A stretch of DNA of 64,000 nucleotides. Origin: Pectobacterium aroidearum. GTDB taxonomy: Bacteria > Pseudomonadota > Gammaproteobacteria > Enterobacterales > Enterobacteriaceae. Location of the stretch: assembly GCF_015689195.1 (NCBI RefSeq), contig NZ_CP065044.1, positions 4,402,001-4,466,000 on the forward strand, written 5' to 3'. Below, piece by piece: positions 36,776-45,125 of the stretch (positions are counted from its first letter, which is position 1; every line of letters starts with the position of its first letter). The translations under genes and the position numbers were made by a program. The notes beneath the pieces were generated by a model. The model was given only the letters and a program-made list of their open reading frames with translations. It did not search any database and was not told where the DNA came from.

Positions 36776-37120
36776 TTGGCCAGTTCGTACACCATTAAAG
36801 TCGCTCCCGCGGCTGTCTGGTCTTTGCAGGACGCAGAGTCTTATAAATCTCACTATATCGGTATTGCGCAGGCCGCTACGTGGTCTGAATCGTTGTTCTT
36901 ATCATCCATACAGGCCATTTCTCAAGATCCTGCACGCTACAGGCACAACGCGATATTATCCGATAAGGGAATTTCGCTCCGTGAACGTCTCTCAGTAGAA
37001 GATGATTTTCGCTGTTTGTATGATGTTGATGAAGAGAATGGCGTCATAGAGATCCTGCTTTTCGTCAGTATGAAACAGGACCTTGAGAAAATGCTCTATC
37101 GCTATCATGTGTTGAGCTGA
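36776..37120 (+). CDS. ParE/RelE-like putative toxin
   Basis: 114 residues from a TTG start at 36776 with AAGGAG 5-10 bases upstream. The pattern 'KVAPAAVWSLQDAESYKSHYIG' (helical hairpin), 'DPARYRHNAIL', 'RERLSVEDDFRCLYDVDEE' and a final 'MLYRYHVLS' fits the RelE/ParE fold. It is coupled to the antitoxin upstream. The divergence from named families keeps confidence moderate. Confidence 0.65.
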   Translation: MASSYTIKVAPAAVWSLQDAESYKSHYIGIAQAATWSESLFLSSIQAISQDPARYRHNAILSDKGISLRERLSVEDDFRCLYDVDEENGVIEILLFVSMKQDLEKMLYRYHVLS

Positions 37121-37201
37121 TTGGTTCCATAAGATAGCGCTCGATAAACAGAACGCTTTTCCGCCCCCACAGGCAGCATAGTCGCCTCATTTTAGGGGAA
37201 A

Positions 37202-37240
37202 CACAGGGGGAGGTTCCCGCAGGGACGTCTCACCCCTGTG
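37202..37240 (+). terminator. strong hairpin upstream of C4-type locus
   Basis: CACAGGGG/CCCCTGTG is a perfect 8-bp stem; GGGG at 37195-37198 and CCCC at 37244-37247 allow it to extend after an internal loop. Inside is a smaller TCCC-GCA-GGGA hairpin. It may end the toxin-antitoxin transcript or form the 5' part of the structured RNA region. Confidence 0.45.
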
Positions 37241-37378
37241 GTTGCCCCGTGTATCGCGGTTTGCCAGCGACGAGGCTTTCAGCCATTTCTGCGAACCCCA
37301 TTCCAAAACGCACTGTAATTCCACTGTAAATCCATCCACCCTATTTCACGTTTTCCGCCGTTGGAATACAGTCTCTGT

Positions 37379-37586
37379 GCTGCGGCAACATCCGCAGCCG
37401 GGCTTGGAACCCCGACTATCTAGAACTGAAAACGCTTTGTTTTTTCAGGGGCTACGTGCACACTCTAATCCGTGGCTCAGGCAGGGCAACCGCAAGGTTG
37501 GCCGGTCGCTAGATCCGGTGTTCCAACCCTGTCTGGGTCACACCTTTAGTTTGGAACCTGAAGGCGTGATGAAATAATTATCTAGC
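37379..37586 (+). ncRNA. C4-type antisense RNA locus (copy A)
   Basis: Order 5'-3': hairpin GCTGCGG/CCGCAGC (37379-37398); target a1 TTGGAAC (37404-37410); target b1 ATCTAG (37418-37423); hairpin CTGAAAA/TTTTCAG (37426-37448); antisense RNA body about 37472-37544 with a GCAA-loop hairpin (37488-37499), b' GCTAGAT (37508-37514) and a' GTTCCAA (37520-37526); then target a2 TTGGAAC (37551-37557) and b2 ATCTAGC (37580-37586). a' pairs 7/7 with a1 and a2; b' pairs 7/7 with b2 and 6/6 with b1. This is the layout of P1/P7 C4 and P4 CI RNA. b2 ends just before the Shine-Dalgarno of the gene at 37603. Confidence 0.78.
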
Positions 37587-37602
37587 AATGGAAGATTCAA
37601 AC

Positions 37603-37938
37603 ATGACGGACACTCACGCCACATCCGCTGACAGCACCATTACCATTTTCCGCGACCTGATCGCCAGCCTGCCTTTCGCGCAGTTAGATGACGTTCAGCT
37701 CTGCGACCTCGGCGCGATTGCCGCAGAATCGGTCGAAGGCTTATGCCACGGCCTGCATTACCTCGGCGACACGCTACAAAACGACGTGGAACTGCCACAG
37801 GAAAGCCTCAGCCAGCTAGGCGCCTGCCTCAACGCCACCGCACACCTAATTCCTGCACTGCTGGAAATGTGTGAGCAGGCGGAACGCCACGTTCGTACAG
37901 CAACACTAGTGGGTGATTCGCGTCTCACTACGCAGTAA
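37603..37938 (+). CDS. small protein under C4-type control, unknown function
   Basis: 111 residues from the ATG at 37603, chosen because GGAAG lies 8 bases upstream; an ATG at 37588 has no ribosome site. It is acidic and predicted all-helical with paired Leu-rich helices ('IFRDLIASLPFAQLDDVQLCD', broken by short turns, then 'LGACLNATAHLIPALLEMCEQ'). It has no signal, no membrane segment and no motif I recognise. Its translation start is directly downstream of target b2 of the antisense RNA locus, so it is probably a satellite- or phage-derived gene kept silent by that RNA. Confidence 0.6.
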   Translation: MTDTHATSADSTITIFRDLIASLPFAQLDDVQLCDLGAIAAESVEGLCHGLHYLGDTLQNDVELPQESLSQLGACLNATAHLIPALLEMCEQAERHVRTATLVGDSRLTTQ

Positions 37939-38530
37939 AAACAATACGTTATAACTAACCAGGTTGAGTCTTAGCCACATTTTTATGCTGCCGTTGAGGT
38001 AGTTTCGTGCGCGATAATGACGTCATTTTCATGCGACTTCGTAGCACGCGCCCGACACGGGACGGCTCACACGCCGCTCGCCCCGTGACCCCAGGCTTTC
38101 GGCGGAAATTATGCCGCTGACGCGGTACCTTCGTCGGTATCTGACTTAGCGGACCGCTTGCGACACGTTCCCTACGTGGCGCAAGCTTTCGCCGCGTCCT
38201 GCGGCTCATCCGAAGCCAGCTATCTCCTCAGCATAATTTTTTACGCCGGATAACAGCAAAATCCGCAATCCCCTGTATTTATGTATAAAAACAACACTAA
38301 CAAGGTGAAGAATACAATCGGTGCTCTAGCAGCCACACCGTGTCATTCATTTTATCTTCAGATCCGCTAAAGCTAGAAATAAGAAAAAATTAATCAGTGA
38401 TGCAACCTGTATTTTTTCTGAAGTTAGCCGACTATTCTGACAACAGTTAGCGAGGTCGTAGTCAGCGAGATGAGATAGACTAACGCTTCATATTTCGACG
38501 ACATTCACCTTGCAGCGTAGGCAAACTCAC
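37939..38530. other. 592-bp gap with structured segment
   Basis: The first 290 bp are GC-rich with several strong hairpins (38056-38087, 38156-38186, 38191-38205) and no gene. The remaining 300 bp are AT-rich and probably hold the promoter of the LysR gene. The hairpins resemble mobile-element non-coding DNA more than ordinary intergenic sequence. Confidence 0.45.
38156..38186. repeat. long hairpin
   Basis: GCTTGCG, one A-G mismatch, CACGT, 5-base loop, ACGTG, mismatch, CGCAAGC: 12 paired bases in a 31-base element. It is followed directly by GCCGC/GCGGC (38191-38205). Confidence 0.6.
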
Positions 38531-39526
38531 ATGGTTAAACGCACAGTGTCCGCCAATAAATCGATCGATATGTACGCCGTCTATGTCTTTGTGACTATGG
38601 CGGAAGCAGGAAGCATGACGGCAGCCGCCGCGCGGCTAGGCCTGACGCCCTCTGCCATTTCGCAGACGATCCGCTTATTGGAAGAAGATTTCGGCGTCAA
38701 ATTGGTTAACCGGGCTCGTCGCCCCTTTGTCCTGACGCCCTACGGCATTGCGTTGAAAAACCGGGGAGAAATCCTGACGGAGGAGATCGCAAACCTCAAA
38801 GCGCAGGTGCTAGAGGCGGGAAAAGGGATAAAACCCGACTTGCGTATCGGCCTGGTGGATTCGTTTGCCATCACCTGCGGTTCGGTGTTTACCAAGAGTT
38901 TGATGAAGAGTTCATCGCAGTTGCTGATTCGCACCGGGCTCAGCCCGCAGCAGGGTGAAGCGTTAATGCGCCGCGAGCTGGATTTGATTGTCACCAGCGA
39001 CCCGTTGATCGACAGCGATAGCGTGGTGCGTCATCAGCTGTTTTCCGAAGGCTATTTCATTATCACGCCGCCGGATTACCGCAAACGCATCAAAACGGTT
39101 GAGGACATCCGTGAGCTTTCCGCCGCACTACCGCTGGTGCGCTTTAATCGGAATTCGCAGATTGGCATGCAGATTGAGCGTTATCTGCGCCGCATCGATG
39201 TCCGCGTACCGAACATGCTCGAATTTGATAACGCAGATACCTTAACGTCGATGGTGGCGGCAGGTATCGGTTGGGCGGTAACCACCCCGCTCAGTTTCCT
39301 GCAATCCGTTGCACACTCTCGCGAGGTGCTAACGCATATGCCGGAACAGCTGAATATCAAACGCTCGCTGTATATTGTCGGGCACCGTGATGAATACAGC
39401 GCGTTCTTTGAAGAAGCGTGCGATGTCACACACGATATTATTAAAACCGTATTTATTCCGAAATTGAAAACGCTGAACCGCGGAATAGAAAAGCTGGTTG
39501 AGATCAACCCGGATAATACGGAATAA
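38531..39526 (+). CDS. LysR-family transcriptional regulator
   Basis: 331 residues from the ATG at 38531. The winged helix-turn-helix is near residues 16-75: 'YVFVTMAEAGSMTAAAARLG', 'LTPSAISQTIRLLEEDFG', 'LVNRARRPFVLTPYG'. The ligand-binding domain follows. The protein has a longer N-terminal lead (MVKRTVSANKSIDMYAV) than usual. It lies just upstream of aspA on the same strand, 250 bp away, so it may or may not control it. The effector is unknown. Confidence 0.85.
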   Translation: MVKRTVSANKSIDMYAVYVFVTMAEAGSMTAAAARLGLTPSAISQTIRLLEEDFGVKLVNRARRPFVLTPYGIALKNRGEILTEEIANLKAQVLEAGKGIKPDLRIGLVDSFAITCGSVFTKSLMKSSSQLLIRTGLSPQQGEALMRRELDLIVTSDPLIDSDSVVRHQLFSEGYFIITPPDYRKRIKTVEDIRELSAALPLVRFNRNSQIGMQIERYLRRIDVRVPNMLEFDNADTLTSMVAAGIGWAVTTPLSFLQSVAHSREVLTHMPEQLNIKRSLYIVGHRDEYSAFFEEACDVTHDIIKTVFIPKLKTLNRGIEKLVEINPDNTE

Positions 39527-39777
39527 CAGTTAGATATAACTATTCACGATTGGGAGACGTAGCAAAAATGGAGGAATATATCCACTACTAGCCATTTAAC
39601 GATGCTAATTCCATGTTCGTCTCCCCGAGAACGCTTTTTAGTCATGATTTTATAAAAATCGTGATGGGTTCGTGTTACCTGAAAACCAAAAAACAGGAAA
39701 GACAAACCCTAAAAAATCAGAGTCTTAATATTGAAAACGATGCTATGTACATCGAACAAGAAAAAGGAAGAAGATCC

Positions 39778-41217
39778 ATGTCAACGAATATCCGTATTGA
39801 AGAAGACCTGTTAGGTACCCGTGAAGTCCCTGCTGATGCCTATTATGGTATCCATACGCTGCGTGCGATTGAGAACTTTTATATCAGTAATAGCACCATC
39901 AGCGATATTCCAGAATTTGTCCGCGCTATGGTAATGGTAAAAAAAGCCGCCGCACTGGCGAATAAAGAACTGCAAACCATCCCGCGTAAAATTGCCGACA
40001 CTATTCTGCAAGCCTGTGATGAAGTGCTGAATAACGGTAAATGTCTGGATCAGTTCCCTGTCGATGTCTATCAGGGCGGCGCGGGTACGTCAGTCAACAT
40101 GAACACCAACGAAGTGCTGGCGAATATCGGTCTGGAGCTGATGGGCCACCAGAAAGGCGAATATCAATACCTGAACCCGAACGACCACCTGAACAAATGC
40201 CAGTCCACCAACGATGCTTACCCAACCGGCTTCCGCATCGCGGTGTACACCTCCATCCTGAAACTGGTTGAGGCGATTACCCAACTGAGCGATGGCTTTG
40301 AGCGTAAAGCAAAAGAGTTCGAAAACATTCTGAAAATGGGCCGTACCCAGCTGCAGGACGCGGTGCCAATGACTCTCGGTCAGGAATTCCACGCGTTCAA
40401 CGTACTGCTGAAAGAAGAAAACCGTAACCTGCTGCGCACCGCCGAGCTGCTGCTGGAAGTGAACCTGGGCGCTACCGCCATCGGTACACGTCTGAACACG
40501 CCGGATGAGTACCAGAAACTGGCCGTTCAACATTTGGCAAAAGTCAGCGGCCTGCCTTGCGTACCGGCTGAAGACCTGATCGAAGCAACGTCCGACTGCG
40601 GCGCTTACGTGATGATGCACAGTGCTCTGAAACGCGTAGCGGTAAAACTGTCGAAAATCTGTAACGACCTGCGTCTGCTGTCTTCCGGCCCGCGCACTGG
40701 CCTGAACGAAATCAACCTGCCAGAATTGCAGGCCGGCTCGTCCATCATGCCAGCCAAAGTTAATCCGGTTGTCCCAGAAGTCGTCAATCAGGTGTGCTTC
40801 AAGGTCATCGGTAACGATACCTGCGTCACCATGGCGGCAGAAGCGGGTCAGTTGCAGTTGAACGTGATGGAACCGGTTATCGGACAAGCCATGTTCGAAT
40901 CCATCCAGATCCTGTCCAGCGCCTGCTACAACCTGCTGGAAAAATGCGTCGACGGCATCACCGCTAACAAAGACGTGTGTGAAGCCTACGTCTTCAACTC
41001 TATCGGTATCGTGACCTACCTGAACCCGTTCATCGGTCACCACAACGGCGATATCGTCGGGAAAATCTGTGCCGAAACCGGTAAGAGCGTGCGTGAAGTG
41101 GTGCTGGAGCGCGGCCTGCTGACCGAAGAACAGCTGGACGACATTTTCTCCATCCAGAACCTGATGCACCCAGCCTACAAAGCCAAACGCTACACCGACG
41201 AAAACGAAGCCGTTTAA
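39778..41217 (+). CDS. aspA: aspartate ammonia-lyase AspA
   Basis: AspA converts L-aspartate to fumarate and ammonia. From the ATG at 39778 (AAGGAAG upstream) the protein is 479 residues (E. coli 478) and nearly identical, starting [20 protein letters not shown]. The fumarase/aspartase signature [11 protein letters not shown] (about residues 322-332) contains the catalytic Ser loop. The frame upstream to 39613 is leader. A classic terminator follows. No dcuA lies downstream, unlike E. coli. Confidence 0.97.
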   Translation: MSTNIRIEEDLLGTREVPADAYYGIHTLRAIENFYISNSTISDIPEFVRAMVMVKKAAALANKELQTIPRKIADTILQACDEVLNNGKCLDQFPVDVYQGGAGTSVNMNTNEVLANIGLELMGHQKGEYQYLNPNDHLNKCQSTNDAYPTGFRIAVYTSILKLVEAITQLSDGFERKAKEFENILKMGRTQLQDAVPMTLGQEFHAFNVLLKEENRNLLRTAELLLEVNLGATAIGTRLNTPDEYQKLAVQHLAKVSGLPCVPAEDLIEATSDCGAYVMMHSALKRVAVKLSKICNDLRLLSSGPRTGLNEINLPELQAGSSIMPAKVNPVVPEVVNQVCFKVIGNDTCVTMAAEAGQLQLNVMEPVIGQAMFESIQILSSACYNLLEKCVDGITANKDVCEAYVFNSIGIVTYLNPFIGHHNGDIVGKICAETGKSVREVVLERGLLTEEQLDDIFSIQNLMHPAYKAKRYTDENEAV

Positions 41218-41254
41218 TTTTCGTTTTCTGTCACTTTTTAGATCGCTGCAATAC

Positions 41255-41283
41255 GGGCCCGGAGAACACTCCGGGCCTTTTTT
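41255..41283 (+). terminator. rho-independent terminator of aspA
   Basis: A perfect 9-bp stem GGCCCGGAG/CTCCGGGCC with an AACA loop is followed by six Ts, 38 bp after the stop codon. Confidence 0.9.
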
Positions 41284-41599
41284 GGCTAATTATTTACCAA
41301 TAAATAATCATTGTTATCTGCGTAATAAACGTGGTTCACAGGTTTTATTTCCGCTTCAATAAATTCTCCAATTTAACCTCTTCTATTATTTGAATAATTG
41401 GGAATTTAGACCAACACTAAATCATCCCCGAAAAATAATACGGAACACATCAGACGCAATACGCGGTTTGTTTACCTGCCGCCAGACGCGTTTTTACAGC
41501 CATTATCACCATCTGCACACGGACAAGCCTTGTGCTTTTTCAGCGGGCTTATGTTTATCAATTTGGCTCTATTTGGGTAAAAGGATGATTTCACCTGGC
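41284..41599. other. gap before exporter operon
   Basis: About 315 bp, AT-rich at first. The exporter frame is open through most of it but has no plausible start before 41585. It probably holds the promoter. I see no clear operator. Confidence 0.4.
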
Positions 41600-43021
41600 A
41601 TGCCTCGAATAACACACAAAAAAATCCGGCCTCTGACTTATTTCCCCATCGCACTGCTGCTATTGCAGTGCTGGTCACCCACAACATGGGGGCAAACCAT
41701 TTCGTTTAATCAGGCCTGGGCCCGACTGCTGCAAAGCGATGACAGCATTGCCGCCGAACACGCCGGGGTCGATCGCGCACAGTCTCTGAAAGAATCCGCC
41801 AAAGGCCTCTATTGGCCACAGGTCAACGTGGGCGCAAGTTATACCCGCCTTGATAAACCCGTCGAACTGGATGCGCGAGACTTAAACCCGTTGTCGAATC
41901 ACCGGGACATCTTTGCCGCGCTCAATCAGCTGATTAATATCAGCGGTAATCCTTTTGTCACCCGTTTTACAGAGCAAAATGTGGTCACCAGCTCCGTTCA
42001 GGTCGTCTGGCCGTTATTCACCGGAGGACGGATTGATGCGGCACAGTCGATCCGCGCCGCGCAGGTCAACGAGGCAGAGCAAATGCTGATCGTCCGCACG
42101 CTGGCACAGTTTGAGGCGCTGGCACAGACTTACTACGGTGTGGTGATGGCGCATCAGGTAATGAAAACGCGTCAGGATATCGAGAAAGGCATGGCGCAGC
42201 ATTATGACCACGCTCGCAAACTGGAAGCACAGGGGCAAATCGCCCGAGTCGAGGTGCTGTCTGCCCAATCTGCTTATGACATGGCGCGTATCGAAACACA
42301 AAAGGCGCGGCGGAGCATGGAGACAACCGAAATGGTCTTCGCCAAGCTCATCAAAACCGAAGGCGCAACGCCTTCCTCTCCGCTGTTCGTCAACAAAGCG
42401 CTTCCCGAACTGCCTGCGCTGGTGAAACAAACGCTCAATACCCATCCCGGCTTAAAAGTGCTCTCCGCCAAGCGCGATCAGGCCAAGGATCTAATCCGTA
42501 TTGAACGCGCCAAATACGCCCCCGACGTGTTTCTGTTCGGCAACTATCAACTCTATGAACAGGACACGCTGGCCGCCAGAACGACACCGGACTGGATGGT
42601 GGGCGTCGGCGTTTCCGTCCCACTCATCAGCCGTGAAGGCCGCTCCGACAATATCGCCGCCGCGAAAAGCGCAGAAATGCAGGTTAACTATCTGGAAGCC
42701 GATATGCGGCAAAACCTTGAGATAATGGTCGAGAGTACGTGGCGGGAAGCCCGCCTGGCGTTGGAAGAGTTCAATTCCCTGTCTTCGACACAAAAACTGG
42801 CCGAAGAGAACGTCCGGTTACGCAACAAGGCGTTTATGCAGGGCATGTCTACCTCGCTGGACGTCGTGGATGCGCTAAACCAGCTGGCAGGAGCTAAAAC
42901 GCAGCGAGCCTCCGCCGCCTATCGTTACGTGGTTTCCATCGCCAGACTGATGGCCATTTCCGGCCAGATAACCCGCTTCTCTGACTACCAGACCCAACAC
43001 GCCATACAGGTGATGCCATGA
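41600..43021 (+). CDS. TolC-family outer-membrane efflux protein
   Basis: 473 residues from the ATG at 41600; the ATG at 41585 sits right against the AAGG and would add five residues. The signal peptide 'YFPIALLLLQCWSPTTWG|Q' ends near residue 31. The two-fold TolC repeat of long helices and strands is visible ('LKESAKGLYWPQVNVGASYT' and 'DLIRIERAKYAPDVFLFGNY'). It forms the outer-membrane channel of the exporter encoded by the next three genes; all four starts and stops touch or overlap. Confidence 0.88.
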   Translation: MPRITHKKIRPLTYFPIALLLLQCWSPTTWGQTISFNQAWARLLQSDDSIAAEHAGVDRAQSLKESAKGLYWPQVNVGASYTRLDKPVELDARDLNPLSNHRDIFAALNQLINISGNPFVTRFTEQNVVTSSVQVVWPLFTGGRIDAAQSIRAAQVNEAEQMLIVRTLAQFEALAQTYYGVVMAHQVMKTRQDIEKGMAQHYDHARKLEAQGQIARVEVLSAQSAYDMARIETQKARRSMETTEMVFAKLIKTEGATPSSPLFVNKALPELPALVKQTLNTHPGLKVLSAKRDQAKDLIRIERAKYAPDVFLFGNYQLYEQDTLAARTTPDWMVGVGVSVPLISREGRSDNIAAAKSAEMQVNYLEADMRQNLEIMVESTWREARLALEEFNSLSSTQKLAEENVRLRNKAFMQGMSTSLDVVDALNQLAGAKTQRASAAYRYVVSIARLMAISGQITRFSDYQTQHAIQVMP

Positions 43022-44010
43022 CACAATCTCTTTCGCGTTCAAAGCGCAAATGGTTCCTTCAAGCTGTTCTGCTGATTGTGGTGGTCTGGATAGCGTATCG
43101 TTTCTGGCTCGCCTATCAGCCCGAACCAATTCGCTTACAGGGACAAATCGAAGCACAGCAATATTCGGTGTCATCAAAAGTGGCTGGCCGTATTGCAGAA
43201 GTGCCGGTACAAAAAGGCCAGCAGCTTGACGTGGGCGATCTCGTCTTCACACTCCTGACGCCGGAGCTGGATGCGAAGTTGGAACAGGCGAAAGCGGGTG
43301 AAGCCGCGGCAGGTGCCGTGGCGCTGGAAGCGCAAAAAGGCGCGCGGGAGCAGCAGATCGCCGCCGCCAAAGATCAATGGCAAAAGGCCAAAGCCGGTTC
43401 CGAGTTAAGCCATAAGACTTATCTGCGCGTACAAAATCTCTATCAGGAAGGTGTGTTGCCGCTGCAAAAAAGGGATGAAGCCAAAGCCTCCTGGGATGCC
43501 GCACGCTATACCGAAGGGATGGCGTGGCAGGAATATCAAATGGCGCAGGAAGGTACGCGGAAAGAAACTCAGGTCGCCGCAGAGGAAAAAGCCCGTATGG
43601 CCGCTGGCTCCGTCGCCGAAGTGGAGGCCTATCTGGCAGAAGCTCGCGTCGTCAGCCCGCACACCGGCGAAGTCAGCAATGTGCTGTTACGCAGCGGTGA
43701 AATTGCGCCACAGGGCTTCCCTGTGGTCACGCTGCTGGACATGAGCGACATCTGGATCCAACTGGCGGTACGCGAAGATCTCCTTGAGCGCTTTGCGATG
43801 GGCACCGAGTTTGAAGCACGTATCCCGGCGCTGAACAACCAGACATTCCGGTTTAAGGTGTCTTACGTGTCCGTCATGGGGGATTTCGCCACGTGGCGCG
43901 CAACGGATACCCGACAAGGATTCGACATGCGAACGTTCGAAGTGGAGGCGCGTCCAATTGAACCGATTAATGGGTTGCGCGTCGGCATGAGCGCACTGGT
44001 AGAAATGTGA
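43018..44010 (+). CDS. HlyD/EmrA-type periplasmic adaptor
   Basis: 330 residues with an N-terminal anchor helix at about 12-32. The split lipoyl (biotinyl-like) domain is 'GQIEAQQYSVSSKVAGRIAE' and 'GQQLDVGDLVFTL' near residues 42-80, followed by a long Ala/Gln/Glu-rich coiled-coil hairpin (about 85-200) and 'RVVSPHTGEVSNVLLRSGE', the second lipoyl half. It links the inner-membrane permeases to the TolC-like channel. The start overlaps the upstream stop (ATGA). Confidence 0.88.
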   Translation: MTQSLSRSKRKWFLQAVLLIVVVWIAYRFWLAYQPEPIRLQGQIEAQQYSVSSKVAGRIAEVPVQKGQQLDVGDLVFTLLTPELDAKLEQAKAGEAAAGAVALEAQKGAREQQIAAAKDQWQKAKAGSELSHKTYLRVQNLYQEGVLPLQKRDEAKASWDAARYTEGMAWQEYQMAQEGTRKETQVAAEEKARMAAGSVAEVEAYLAEARVVSPHTGEVSNVLLRSGEIAPQGFPVVTLLDMSDIWIQLAVREDLLERFAMGTEFEARIPALNNQTFRFKVSYVSVMGDFATWRATDTRQGFDMRTFEVEARPIEPINGLRVGMSALVEM

Positions 44011-45125
44011 TGATGCGCGAATGGAGCGCACTATGGCGCGACCGATGGGGGATGGCTTTAGCGCTCTGGCTGCCGCTTGTCACGATGCTGATGACCTGGT
44101 GGACGCTATCCGGGGCGATTGTTCGCGAACTCCCTATCGGCCTGGTCGATCTGGACAACAGCACGATGTCACGCCAGTTTGCCAGAGCGCTACATGCTTC
44201 CCCCTCTTTCAACCTGAGTCATCAATTCACGGCGGTGGCGGAAGGTTCTTCCTCGCTGCGCGGCGGCGAGATCTATGCACTGGTGGTCATCCCACGCCAC
44301 TTTGAGCGTGATATGCGGCAGGGAACCTTACCCACCGTGACCGCCTGGAATAACGGGCAATTCGTTTTGGTTGCCAAAGTCATCAACAGCTCGCTGGCGC
44401 TGGTCGCAGGGACGTTCAACGGGCAGATTGCCGTGGTGCAGGCGCTGGCTCAAGGGGCAGCCGTTCCTGAAGCCAAAGGACTGGCGGTACCCATTGGCGG
44501 GCAGATTACCGCGCTGTTTAACCAAAATTCCAACTACGCCCAGTTTTTGCTGAACGCGATCATCCCCTCGATCTGGTCGATTCTGCTCGCACTATACGGC
44601 ATGAATACGCTGGCACGGGAGGATCGGCACGGAACACTCTGGGTGCCAGAGAACCGCGCCGCCATCGGTTCTAAGTTCCTGACGCACTGGCTAATCGGCT
44701 GGGCATGGGGTGGCCTATGGAGCTATGGACTGTATAGCCTGCTCGATTACCCACTTAACGGTTCAGCGTTGCTGCTCGTTGTCTCGATCGGCGTGACCGC
44801 GGGTGCCTGCGTCGCACTAGGTATGGCTTTCTATGCGCTAATTCGCGATCCGGCACGCACCGTTTCGATTGTCGGAGCGTTAATGGCTCCCGGACTGGCG
44901 TTTATGGGCATCACCTTTCCTGCGGCAGCGATGGAAACATTTGCCACGTTCTGGCGCCAGTTGCTGCCCGTCGCGCACTATGGCGATATCGCGATTGCCA
45001 TCACCAGCTACGGTGCCGGTATCATGCAGATCGCGCCCGCACTGGCAGCGCTCGCCCTGTTCTGGCTGCTGCTACCGTTCACTCTCTGGCGTTACCGTTC
45101 CAGTGGCAAGGAGATAGCATGCTGA
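44010..45125 (+). CDS. ABC-2-type membrane permease 1
   Basis: 371 residues from the ATG at 44010 (TGATG overlap with the previous stop). One N-terminal transmembrane segment (about 15-35), a periplasmic domain of about 130 residues ('LPIGLVDLDNSTMSRQFARA', 'GEIYALVVIPRHFERDM') and five more transmembrane segments after about residue 175 give the YhhJ/YbhR-like ABC-2 layout. It pairs with the next gene. No ATP-binding subunit is encoded in the operon. Confidence 0.85.
   Translation: MMREWSALWRDRWGMALALWLPLVTMLMTWWTLSGAIVRELPIGLVDLDNSTMSRQFARALHASPSFNLSHQFTAVAEGSSSLRGGEIYALVVIPRHFERDMRQGTLPTVTAWNNGQFVLVAKVINSSLALVAGTFNGQIAVVQALAQGAAVPEAKGLAVPIGGQITALFNQNSNYAQFLLNAIIPSIWSILLALYGMNTLAREDRHGTLWVPENRAAIGSKFLTHWLIGWAWGGLWSYGLYSLLDYPLNGSALLLVVSIGVTAGACVALGMAFYALIRDPARTVSIVGALMAPGLAFMGITFPAAAMETFATFWRQLLPVAHYGDIAIAITSYGAGIMQIAPALAALALFWLLLPFTLWRYRSSGKEIAC

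Noticed and set aside
37242..37577. 111-codon frame across copy A of the antisense-RNA locus
   Set aside because: It has no ribosome site and is read in a different frame over the shared blocks than the corresponding frame in copy B (56523-57059). Conservation is in RNA pairing, so I treat it as chance opening.
40090..41169. 359-codon open frame opposite aspA
   Set aside because: Antisense shadow of a highly expressed, codon-biased gene; no family resemblance and no ribosome site.
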